Shown here piece by piece: positions 55,253-62,726 of a stretch of DNA of 64,000 bases; positions within the stretch are counted from its first letter, which is position 1; each line of letters starts with the position of its first letter. This DNA comes from Mycolicibacterium crocinum (GTDB lineage: Bacteria > Actinomycetota > Actinomycetes > Mycobacteriales > Mycobacteriaceae): the NCBI RefSeq assembly GCF_022370635.2, contig NZ_CP092362.2:3472001-3536000 (forward strand), in the 5' to 3' direction. Made by a program: the position numbers and the translations under genes. The notes below the pieces were generated by a model, which made no database searches, was not told the DNA's origin, and saw nothing but the letters and a program-made list of their open reading frames with translations.

Positions 55253-55906
55253 ATGGAGACAACGCGGGCGGGCCGCCCGCGCTTGACCGAGCGGCGCAGA
55301 CCCGGCACGACGGCCCGGGACGAGATCCTCGACGCCGCGGCGGAGCTGTTCACCACCCGCGGCTATGCCAGCACGTCCACCCGGGCGATCGCCGAGGCGG
55401 TTGGCATCCGGCAGGCCTCGCTGTACCACTACTTCAAGACCAAGGACGAGTTGCTGTCGGCGCTGTTGCACCAGACCGTCACGCCGACGTTGACGTTCCT
55501 GGCCGCGCTGGACCACGATTCGCCAGCGCGGACGTTGCACGCGCTGGCTGCCTTCGACGGCGCCCAACTGCTGACGTCGCGGTGGAACCTCGGTGCCCTC
55601 TATCTCCTGCCGGAACTGCGTGAGGCCCGACTGGCCGCGTTCTGGACCGAACGTGAGCGGCTGCGGCGGGCCTATCTCGATCTGAGCCGCACCGTACTGG
55701 CCGCGACAGGAGTCGCCGAGGACGCGGCCGATCTTCCGTTCCGCTTGGTCGAGTCGCTGGTGAACATGTGGATACCACCCCCGCATCCGGACCCCGCCAC
55801 ACTGGCCGGCCACGTGGCCGACGCCTGTCTGCGGGTACTCGGCATCACCTCGGACGAGCTTGCTGAGCTTCGCGCGTCCGGACCTGTTCGGGCAGGACAT
55901 TTGTAG
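55253..55906 (+). CDS. TetR-family regulator of the allantoin operon
   Basis: A 217-aa regulator. The helix-turn-helix (about 15-60) is ARDEILDAAAELFTTRGYASTSTRAIAEAVGIRQASLYHYFKTKDELL; the rest is a helical ligand-binding domain. It is divergent from the ABC/allantoin operon and the two matching palindromes between them are its likely sites, so it probably represses the operon until a ureide ligand binds. The ATG at 55253 was chosen for its family-like N-terminus; one at 55229 is also possible. The IS110 element lies just after its stop. Confidence 0.85.
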   Translation: METTRAGRPRLTERRRPGTTARDEILDAAAELFTTRGYASTSTRAIAEAVGIRQASLYHYFKTKDELLSALLHQTVTPTLTFLAALDHDSPARTLHALAAFDGAQLLTSRWNLGALYLLPELREARLAAFWTERERLRRAYLDLSRTVLAATGVAEDAADLPFRLVESLVNMWIPPPHPDPATLAGHVADACLRVLGITSDELAELRASGPVRAGHL

Positions 55907-55984
55907 TATCGGGTCAGTGTCAGGGTGAAGTCGCCGCTGTTGCGGTGGTTGGATCCTGATCACCTGGTGTCTGGCTCGTAGTCT

Positions 55985-56110
55985 CGGTGCCGCCTTCGGG
56001 TTGGCGTGCATGGGTTTTGTCGGCATCGGGTGTGAAGGACCGGCCGGCGTGACTTGATAGGAGCGTGGCATCGCCCCCACTGAGATGTGTCCGCCGACCG
56101 GCCCAACCGT
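55985..56110 (+). ncRNA. Candidate IS110 bridge RNA (5' noncoding end)
   Basis: In the IS110 family the noncoding end next to the recombinase gene encodes a bridge RNA that pairs with target and donor DNA. Here the 5' noncoding end folds: a hairpin around the loop TTCG (about 55989-56006), then a long stem CCGGCCGGCG (56040-56049) with CGCCGACCGG (56092-56101), 9 of 10 pairs, enclosing an inner GTGG/CCAC hairpin (56065-56080). Exact ends and guide loops cannot be set without other copies. Confidence 0.45.
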
Positions 56111-56138
56111 CACCTCACAGTGAATGGAGGCAACCACC

Positions 56139-57191
56139 ATGGTTGTTGTTGGAGCCGATGTACACAAGCGCACGCATACCTTCGTCGTCGCTGACGAGGT
56201 AGGCCGCAAGCTCGGGGAGAAGGTGGTCAAGGCCACCACCGAGGGGCATCGTCAGGCGGTGCAGTGGGTCCGATCCCAGTTCGGGGTCGAGGTGGTGTGG
56301 GCGATCGAAGATTGCCGGCACTTGTCGGCGCGGCTGGAGCGAGATCTGCTGACCGCTGATCAGAAGGTGGTGCGGGTGCCGCCGAAGTTGATGGCCTATG
56401 CCAGAGCCTCGGCGCGTACCCGCGGTAAGTCTGACCCGATCGATGCGTTGGCCGTGGCGCGGGCCTACTTACGGGAGCCCGATCTGCCAATCGCCTCCCA
56501 TGATGAGGTATCGCGGGAGTTGAAGTTGTTAATAGATCGCCGTGAAGACCTTGTCGGGCAACGTACTTCGATGATCAATCGGTTGTTGTGGCGGGTTCAT
56601 GAGTTGGATCCCAGTCGGGCTCCCAAGCCGGGTTCGTTGGATCTTGCCAAGCATCGCACGCTGTTGGGCGACTGGCTGGCGACGGTGCCTGGTCTGGTCG
56701 CCGAGCTCGCCCGCGACGAGCTGGCCGATATCACCCGGCTGACCGAACAGATCGATGCGTTGGCCAAGCGGATCGGTGAACGCGTGCGCGTCATCGCACC
56801 GGTACTGCTGGCGATGCCGGGGTGCGGAGAGCTCACCGCGGCCAAGATCGTCGGTGAAACCGCCGGGGTGACTCGCTTCAAAAGCGAGGCGGCTTTCGCC
56901 CGCCACAGCGGTGTAGCGCCGATTCCCGTCTGGTCGGGCAACACCGCCGGACGGGTCCGCATGACCCGCACAGGCAATCGCCAACTCAACGCCGCCCTGC
57001 ACCGCATCGCCGTCACCCAAATCCGGCTTCCCGGCCTCGGACAGACCTACTACCGACACCGACTCGCCCAAGGCGATTCCAGCACCGAGGCCCTACGCTG
57101 CCTCAAACGCCGACTAGCCCGCGTCGTCTACAGCCACCTACGAACCGACCACCAAAACCACCTCACCCCTTGCCAAACAGCAGCGGCTTGA
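56139..57191 (+). CDS. IS110-family transposase (DEDD recombinase)
   Basis: A 350-aa IS110 transposase. The N-terminal DEDD/RuvC-like domain (about 1-160) has GADVHKRTHTFVV (first Asp), WAIEDCRHL (Glu) and RGKSDPIDALAVARAYL (two Asp). The C-terminal transposase_20 domain (about 215-320) has LLAMPGCGELTAAKIVGE, the catalytic serine region FARHSGVAPIPVWSGNTAGRVRMTRTGNRQLNAALHRIA. The ATG at 56139 has GGAGG 8 bases upstream, better than the ATG at 56124. No frameshift or stop is seen, so the enzyme looks intact. Confidence 0.94.
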   Translation: MVVVGADVHKRTHTFVVADEVGRKLGEKVVKATTEGHRQAVQWVRSQFGVEVVWAIEDCRHLSARLERDLLTADQKVVRVPPKLMAYARASARTRGKSDPIDALAVARAYLREPDLPIASHDEVSRELKLLIDRREDLVGQRTSMINRLLWRVHELDPSRAPKPGSLDLAKHRTLLGDWLATVPGLVAELARDELADITRLTEQIDALAKRIGERVRVIAPVLLAMPGCGELTAAKIVGETAGVTRFKSEAAFARHSGVAPIPVWSGNTAGRVRMTRTGNRQLNAALHRIAVTQIRLPGLGQTYYRHRLAQGDSSTEALRCLKRRLARVVYSHLRTDHQNHLTPCQTAAA

Positions 57192-57205
57192 CATAGGAGA
57201 AACCC

Positions 57206-58642
57206 ATGCCGCTGGCCGAAGGCGAGACTTTCGCGGGTTACACGATCCTGCGACTGCTGGGCGCGGGCGGGATGGGCGAGGTCTACCTGGCCCAGCATCC
57301 GCGCCTACCCCGCCACGATGCCCTCAAGGTGTTGCCGGCCTCGGTGAGCAGCGACGCCGAATACCGCGCCCGGTTCGAGCGTGAAGCCGACATCGCCGCC
57401 ACGCTGTGGCACCCGCATATCGTCGGTGTCCACGATCGCGGCGAATTCGAGGGTCAGCTCTGGATCGCGATGGACTACGTCGACGGCAACGACGCCGCCG
57501 ACCTTTTGGCGAAGTTTCCCAACGGCCTGCCGCAGCGCGAAGTACTCAACATCGTCACCGCGGTCGCCGAGGCGCTGGACTACGCCCACCAACGCCACCT
57601 GCTGCACCGCGACGTCAAGCCCGCCAACATCCTGGTTTCCAAACTGGAGTCCGGCGAGGAACGAATTCTGTTGGCGGACTTCGGCATTGCGCGATGGGAC
57701 AATGACGCCAGCGGGTTGACCCAGACCAATATGACAGTCGGCACGGTGTCGTACGCCGCGCCGGAACAGCTGATGGGCCGCGATCTGGACGGGCGGTGCG
57801 ACCAATACGCGCTGGCCGCCACCGCCTATCACCTGCTCACCGGCACACCGCCGTTCCCGCATTCCAATCCCGCGGTGGTGATCAGCCAGCATCTGTCGGC
57901 ATCGCCGCCGAGCCTGGGCGAGCACCGTCCGGAGCTCGCGAACCTCGACGCGGCATTGCGCAAGGCGTTGTCCAAGGACCCCGCCGAGCGCTTCGACCGC
58001 TGCGTGGACTTCGCGCGCGCCCTGTCCCACCACGTCACCACGCCGCTGTCGGGTGACGGCCTCACCGACCCCGAGGCCACCCGGCTGACTCCGATCACCG
58101 ATGCCTCCCCGATCGGCGAGCCGCCGCCGCAGTCGCACAATCGGTGGCTGAAGATCCTGCTTCCCCTGCTGCTGGTGCTGCTGATCGTCGGTGTGGCCGC
58201 CGCGTTCATCGCCGGGCGCGACCGCGGCGAGGACGTCGCCGCCAAGGACGTCCGCACCACGACCACAACGACTCAGCCCGCGGCGCCGCCACCGCCCGTG
58301 ATGACGACGAGCACGACGACCACCACCACCGCTCCGACCGACACCGTCACCGTGGAACCGACCCCGACCGCGGTGATCGGCTCGGACTGCAGCGAGCCGG
58401 GAGCCACCGGAACCACCGCGGACGGGGCCACGGCCTACTGCACGAAGCTGCAGTACACCAACCGCTATCTGTGGTCGGTGCATCAGGACGTCATCCCGAA
58501 TCCGGTGGTCACGTCGTCGCCGACGGCTCCGATCGTGGCGCCACCGACCGAGACCGAATCCCCGGTCCGTGTCTGCATGCAGGAAACCGGGCATACCAGG
58601 TTGCGATGCGCCGAGGAGATCCTGCGCGGCAACGGCGGCTAG
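57206..58642 (+). CDS. Membrane serine/threonine protein kinase (PknF-like)
   Basis: A 478-aa kinase. The kinase domain (about 11-275) has the glycine loop [11 protein letters not shown], Lys41, the catalytic loop HRDVKPAN (134-141), DFG 158-160 and the activation loop threonines [10 protein letters not shown] single membrane helix is at about 316-336, followed by a Thr/Pro-rich linker (runs of Thr at 351-356 and 367-375) and a small extracellular domain with four cysteines (395, 412, 457, 468). The N-terminus [14 protein letters not shown] matches PknF-type kinases, so it is complete. AGGAG is at 57195-57199, only 3 bases after the transposase stop. Confidence 0.93.
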   Translation: MPLAEGETFAGYTILRLLGAGGMGEVYLAQHPRLPRHDALKVLPASVSSDAEYRARFEREADIAATLWHPHIVGVHDRGEFEGQLWIAMDYVDGNDAADLLAKFPNGLPQREVLNIVTAVAEALDYAHQRHLLHRDVKPANILVSKLESGEERILLADFGIARWDNDASGLTQTNMTVGTVSYAAPEQLMGRDLDGRCDQYALAATAYHLLTGTPPFPHSNPAVVISQHLSASPPSLGEHRPELANLDAALRKALSKDPAERFDRCVDFARALSHHVTTPLSGDGLTDPEATRLTPITDASPIGEPPPQSHNRWLKILLPLLLVLLIVGVAAAFIAGRDRGEDVAAKDVRTTTTTTQPAAPPPPVMTTSTTTTTTAPTDTVTVEPTPTAVIGSDCSEPGATGTTADGATAYCTKLQYTNRYLWSVHQDVIPNPVVTSSPTAPIVAPPTETESPVRVCMQETGHTRLRCAEEILRGNGG

Positions 58643-58652
58643 GACCGACCGG

Positions 58653-60137
58653 ATGAGCGCCGACGACACCCCGCTGTGGCTGTTCGCCGACCAGCTCGGC
58701 CCGCGGGTGTATGGCGGCGAGCACGCCCACCGTCCCGTCCTTCTGGTCGAGGCGGCCTCGGTGCTGCGCCGCCGCCGCTATCACCGGCAGAAGCTGCACC
58801 TGGTGCTGTCCGCGCTGCGGCATGCCGCAGCCGACCTCGGTGAGCGCGCCACCTTCCTGCGCACCGACACTTACACCGAGGCACTGCGCCGTTACGGCAG
58901 GCCGGTGTTGGTGCATGAGCCGACGTCGTTCGCGGCCGAGCGGTTCGTGCAGCGGTTGCACCGCGACGGCCTGGTCGCCGACATCCTGCCCACCCCGACG
59001 TTCGCGCTGCCGCGCGCGGAGTTCCGGCAGTGGGCCGGGGATCGCCGACGGTTCCGGATGGAGGACTTCTATCGCGAGCAGCGCCGCCGGTTCAGCGTGC
59101 TGATGGACGGCGCCGAGCCGGTGGGTGGCCGGTGGAATTTCGACACCGAGAATCGCGAGTCCCCGCCGAAGAACGCGGCGGCCCTGGATGTCGACGCGCC
59201 GTACCGGCCGCGCGAAGACGATATCGACGAGGCGGTGCGCCGCGACCTCGACGCGATGGGTCTCGACACCGTGGGCATCGACGGGCCGCGGCTGTTCGCG
59301 GTGACCGCGGCCGAGGCGCGCCGTGCCCTCACCCGATTCATCGACCGGCGACTACCGCTGTTCGGCCGCTACGAGGACGCCATGATGGGCGGCGACTGGA
59401 CGATGGCGCATTCGCTGCTGTCGGTGCCGTTGAATCTCGGTGTGCTGCACCCGCTGGACGCGGTGCATGCCGCCGAGCAGGCCTACCGGGACGGCACGGC
59501 GCCGCTGGCCGCGGTCGAGGGGTTCATCCGGCAGATTCTCGGGTGGCGGGAGTACATGTGGCATCTGTACTGGCATTTCGGCCCGGACTATCTGGGCAAT
59601 AACGCGTTGGCCGCGCAAACTCCGCTACCGGCCTGGTGGACCGACCTGGATGCCGACTCGGTCACCGCCGAGTGCCTGCGGCATGCGTTGGGCGGGGTGC
59701 GCGACCGCGGGTGGGCGCACCACATTCAGCGATTGATGGTGCTGGGAAGTCACGCGCTGCAGCGCGGCTACCAGCCGCGGGCGCTGACCGAGTGGTTCGC
59801 CACCGCGTTCGTCGACGGGTTCGCGTGGGTGATGCCGACGAATGTGATCGGCATGAGCCAGCACGCCGACGGCGGGATGCTGGCCACCAAGCCGTATACC
59901 TCCGGTGGTGCGTACGTGAACAAGATGAGCGACCACTGCCGCAGCTGCAGCTTCGACCCGAAGGTCCGTCTCGGCGCCGAGGCCTGCCCGTTCACCGCGG
60001 GTTATTGGGCCTTCGTGCATCGCCACCAGGACCTGCTGGCGAACAATCGCCGTACGGCGCGAGCGGTGTCGTCGATGGCGCGACTGTCGGACCTGGATGC
60101 CGTCGTCGAGCAGGAACGTCACCGCGACACCTTTTAG
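58653..60137 (+). CDS. Iron-sulfur (6-4)-type bacterial photolyase/cryptochrome (PhrB type)
   Basis: A 494-aa photolyase-related flavoprotein. The N-terminal antenna domain (about 1-140) begins LWLFADQLGPRVYGG; the C-terminal FAD domain has LGWREYMWHLYW, WAHHIQRLMVLGSHAL and MPTNVIGMSQHADGGMLATKPYTSGGAYVNKMS. Four cysteines, C341, C429, C432 and C445, have exactly the spacing of the 4Fe-4S ligands of Agrobacterium PhrB, which repairs (6-4) photoproducts with light. The ATG at 58653 is 10 bases after the kinase stop; the open frame extends upstream inside the kinase gene and was not used. Confidence 0.93.
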   Translation: MSADDTPLWLFADQLGPRVYGGEHAHRPVLLVEAASVLRRRRYHRQKLHLVLSALRHAAADLGERATFLRTDTYTEALRRYGRPVLVHEPTSFAAERFVQRLHRDGLVADILPTPTFALPRAEFRQWAGDRRRFRMEDFYREQRRRFSVLMDGAEPVGGRWNFDTENRESPPKNAAALDVDAPYRPREDDIDEAVRRDLDAMGLDTVGIDGPRLFAVTAAEARRALTRFIDRRLPLFGRYEDAMMGGDWTMAHSLLSVPLNLGVLHPLDAVHAAEQAYRDGTAPLAAVEGFIRQILGWREYMWHLYWHFGPDYLGNNALAAQTPLPAWWTDLDADSVTAECLRHALGGVRDRGWAHHIQRLMVLGSHALQRGYQPRALTEWFATAFVDGFAWVMPTNVIGMSQHADGGMLATKPYTSGGAYVNKMSDHCRSCSFDPKVRLGAEACPFTAGYWAFVHRHQDLLANNRRTARAVSSMARLSDLDAVVEQERHRDTF

Positions 60138-60266
60138 TCGGCGGCGGGCTGAAACGTTCCCATGCCCCTGTGGCGATAGACGTCGCAAGAGGCTGGTGGG
60201 ATCTGCTCGAAGAGCGACCTCCAAGCTCCCTGGGCTATGTTCGACCGGAGACAGACGGAGGTTGGA

Positions 60267-60680
60267 GTGAAGAGGCTCATCCTGGTGGCCGCCGGCGCGC
60301 TTGCCGCGGGTTCGGCAGTAGCCGCCCTCAACATGGGGGCCAGCAGCGCCGACCCGAATGCCGGCGGCACGATGAACATCCTCGGCGAACCGTATTACAA
60401 GGCGGTCGCGATCCTGCATGCGCAGGGCATCCAGACGGTCTTCGGCGGCTCGGTCGGCAGCGACGTGCCCCAGGCCAAGTGTGTGGTTCAGAGCCAGAAG
60501 TACCTGGCCAGCGGCAAGATGTCGTTGATGCTGAACTGCACCAAGGCCGCTCAGCCCGAGGCGCCTGCGCCCAGCGGGCCAGGCTCGGCGCCTGCCCAGC
60601 AGATCCCGTCCGACGGCGGGTCGCGCCCGACGCCGGGCGCTCCGGGGACCGTCATCGTCACGCCGACTCAGGTCGGCTGA
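60267..60680 (+). CDS. Small exported protein, unknown function
   Basis: A 137-aa protein with a signal peptide (MKRLILVAAGALAAGSAVAALNMGASSA, cleavage near SSA-DP). The mature domain (about 30-95) has GEPYYKAVAILHAQGIQTVFGGSVGSDVPQAKCVVQSQKYL and two cysteines that could pair; the C-terminal 45 residues are Pro/Gly/Ser-rich and probably disordered. The GTG at 60267 has GGAGG 5 bases upstream and gives a proper signal peptide; an ATG at 60237 would not. The layout is common among small mycobacterial envelope proteins of unknown function. Confidence 0.75.
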   Translation: MKRLILVAAGALAAGSAVAALNMGASSADPNAGGTMNILGEPYYKAVAILHAQGIQTVFGGSVGSDVPQAKCVVQSQKYLASGKMSLMLNCTKAAQPEAPAPSGPGSAPAQQIPSDGGSRPTPGAPGTVIVTPTQVG

Positions 60681-60729
60681 CGCAGCTCGACGGCTAGACT
60701 TCCGGGCAACAATCCGGGAGGTTTCGCCC

Positions 60730-61629
60730 ATGCTGCGCCCACGCCGTTTCCCCCGCGAGATCGATCCGGGGCCGGTGCAGATCCAGGCTCGCAAGGTAGC
60801 GTTCGACGTCTCCGAAGCCCCGCTGCACTGGATTCCCGACCACCCGGTCGCCTCCCATGTGGTCGGGCTGCTCCACGTGGTTCTCCCGGTCGCCGAACGC
60901 TGGTTCGTCGACACCTACAACGAGGCGTTGCCGCTGGTGAAAGATCCTCGGCTGGCCGAGGACATGCGCGGGTTCATCGGCCAGGAGGCCACTCACGCCG
61001 ACACCCACGACCGGGTGCTGCAGGAGTTGATGGTGGCCCGCGGCGTGGATCCCGAGCCGATCCTGCGCCAACTCGACTACGTGTTCGGCCAGGTGCTGTC
61101 GCCGAGCCCGTCCGCCGATCCGCGAAAGCGGCTGAATCATCTCTGTGACCGGCTGTGGCTGATCGCGGCGATCGAGCACTACACCGCGGTGCTGGGCGAC
61201 TTCGCGTTGAACTGTGCCTGGGATGACTACGGCGCCGATCCCACCCTGGTCGACGTGTTCCGCTGGCACGGCAGTGAGGAGGTCGAGCACCGCACCGTGG
61301 CACACGACGTCGCGGTCTACTTCCACGACAGCTATCTCGACCGGATCCGGTCGATGGTGATGGCGGTGACGCTGATCGCCGGTTTCTTCAACCGCGGCAG
61401 CTGGTATCTGTGCCGCACCGACCCGACCCTGGACATGAGCTGGTGGCAGATGCAGCGGCTGCGGGCCAAGGACTCCAAACTGGGTCTGTTGCCCAAATAC
61501 CGGCAGCTGTTCGGTTCCACCACGTTGACCTATTTCCGGCCGAACTACTCACCGGAGGACGTCGGCTCCACCGCGCAGGCCGTCGCCTACCTCGCCAGCT
61601 CACCGGCCGCCCGCGCCGCGCACCTGTGA
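60730..61629 (+). CDS. Ferritin-like metal-dependent hydrolase-family protein (PF10118 type)
   Basis: A 299-aa helical protein. The family N-terminus is VQIQARKVAFDVSEAPLHWIPDHPVASHVVGLLHVVLPVAERWFVDTYNEALP. Two E-x-x-H style motifs, FIGQEATHADTH and GSEEVEHRTVAHD, look like a ferritin-type di-metal site. The family is annotated as metal-dependent hydrolase, but the metal pattern also fits an oxygenase or desaturase. Its stop overlaps the start of an iron-sulfur flavoprotein reductase gene by 4 bases (GTGA), which would be a natural electron donor. Confidence 0.85.
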   Translation: MLRPRRFPREIDPGPVQIQARKVAFDVSEAPLHWIPDHPVASHVVGLLHVVLPVAERWFVDTYNEALPLVKDPRLAEDMRGFIGQEATHADTHDRVLQELMVARGVDPEPILRQLDYVFGQVLSPSPSADPRKRLNHLCDRLWLIAAIEHYTAVLGDFALNCAWDDYGADPTLVDVFRWHGSEEVEHRTVAHDVAVYFHDSYLDRIRSMVMAVTLIAGFFNRGSWYLCRTDPTLDMSWWQMQRLRAKDSKLGLLPKYRQLFGSTTLTYFRPNYSPEDVGSTAQAVAYLASSPAARAAHL

Positions 61630-62726
61630 GGATCCGGCCACGGTCCGCGCCGCCGAGCGCGTCGGGCCGAACCCGTCACGACGTGCTGCTGAGCCTCACC
61701 GATGTGTCGATCACCGCGTTGTGGGCGATCAGCGGGGCGATTCGTCGCCCGGTGATCCCCGCGGGTCGCGACCGGACGCTCACCCTGCAGGTGGTCGACC
61801 GCCAGGTCGTCGCCCGGGACCAGAACGTGGTGGCACTGACACTGGCAGCGCCGGATGCAACGCCGCTGCCACCCTGGCATCCCGGCGCACATCTGGACAT
61901 CCATCTGCCCAGCGGCCGCGTCCGGCAGTACTCACTGTGCGGGGATCCCGCCGTGGCCACCCACTACCGGATTGCGGTGCGCCGCATCCCCGATGGCGGG
62001 GGCGGCTCCATCGAGGTGCACGACAGCCTCGACATCGGGGCGACGGTGACGACCAGCGGGCCGCGCAATGCCTTCCCGCTGACGGTTCCCGGCTACGGTT
62101 CGCCCACCCAGCGGCTGCGGTTCATCGCCGGCGGCATCGGCATCACGCCGATCCTGCCGATGCTGGGCCTGGCGCAGCGGCTGGGTGTCGACTGGTCGAT
62201 GATCTACGCCGGGCGCAGCGACGAGTCCATCCCCTTCCTCGACGAGGTGCGCCGGTTCGGCGAACGGGTGCAGATCCGCACCGACGATGTGCACGGAATA
62301 CCCACTGCCGCAGACCTTTTGGGCGACTGCCCGGACGGAACGACGGTCTACACGTGCGGGCCGGCGCCGATGCTGACGGCGATCCGCACCGCGTTGGCCG
62401 GCCGCGATGACGTCGAGTTGCACTTCGAGCGGTTCGCCGCCGCACCGGTGGTCGACGGCACGACGTTCACCGCGACCATCACCTCCACAGGCGCCGGCGT
62501 GCTCGTGCACCCCGACGAGACGCTACTGGCCGCGCTGCAGCGGGAATATGTGAGCGCCCCGTACTCCTGCCAACAGGGCTTCTGTGGCACCTGCCGCGTC
62601 CGCGTGCTCGATGGTGTTGTGCAACATCGGGATACGCTGCTCACCGGGCCGGAACGGGCGCAGGGGTTGATGCTGACCTGTGTGTCGCGCGCACCCGAGG
62701 GTGGCCATCTGAGGCTGGATCTGTAG
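61626..62726 (+). CDS. Ferredoxin-type reductase (FMN/NAD domain plus 2Fe-2S, PDR family)
   Basis: A 366-aa protein of the phthalate dioxygenase reductase/VanB group. It has an N-terminal flavin-binding barrel (about 50-150; RQYSLCGDP), an NAD-binding domain (about 155-260; FIAGGIGITPILPML and VYTCGPAPML), and a C-terminal plant-type 2Fe-2S ferredoxin (about 285-366; SCQQGFCGTCRVRVLDG ... LTC). It passes electrons from NAD(P)H to an oxygenase. The GTG start overlaps the stop of the ferritin-like gene, so that protein is the probable partner. The open frame continues upstream but inside that gene. Confidence 0.9.
   Translation: MRIRPRSAPPSASGRTRHDVLLSLTDVSITALWAISGAIRRPVIPAGRDRTLTLQVVDRQVVARDQNVVALTLAAPDATPLPPWHPGAHLDIHLPSGRVRQYSLCGDPAVATHYRIAVRRIPDGGGGSIEVHDSLDIGATVTTSGPRNAFPLTVPGYGSPTQRLRFIAGGIGITPILPMLGLAQRLGVDWSMIYAGRSDESIPFLDEVRRFGERVQIRTDDVHGIPTAADLLGDCPDGTTVYTCGPAPMLTAIRTALAGRDDVELHFERFAAAPVVDGTTFTATITSTGAGVLVHPDETLLAALQREYVSAPYSCQQGFCGTCRVRVLDGVVQHRDTLLTGPERAQGLMLTCVSRAPEGGHLRLDL

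Larger units (their letters stand above)
55907..57200 (+). mobile_element. IS110-family insertion element (ends approximate)
   Basis: An IS110-type transposase gene with about 230 bases of noncoding, structured sequence before it and almost none after it. IS110 elements have no clear terminal inverted repeats, so the ends cannot be fixed from one copy; the right end must lie between the transposase stop (57191) and the kinase ATG (57206), the left end between 55907 and about 56030. It separates the TetR gene from the kinase gene. Confidence 0.8.

Noticed and set aside
55253..55906. Truncation of the TetR gene by the IS110 element
   Set aside because: The protein has normal TetR length and a plausible end; without an empty site there is no sign of truncation, although the last residues cannot be verified.
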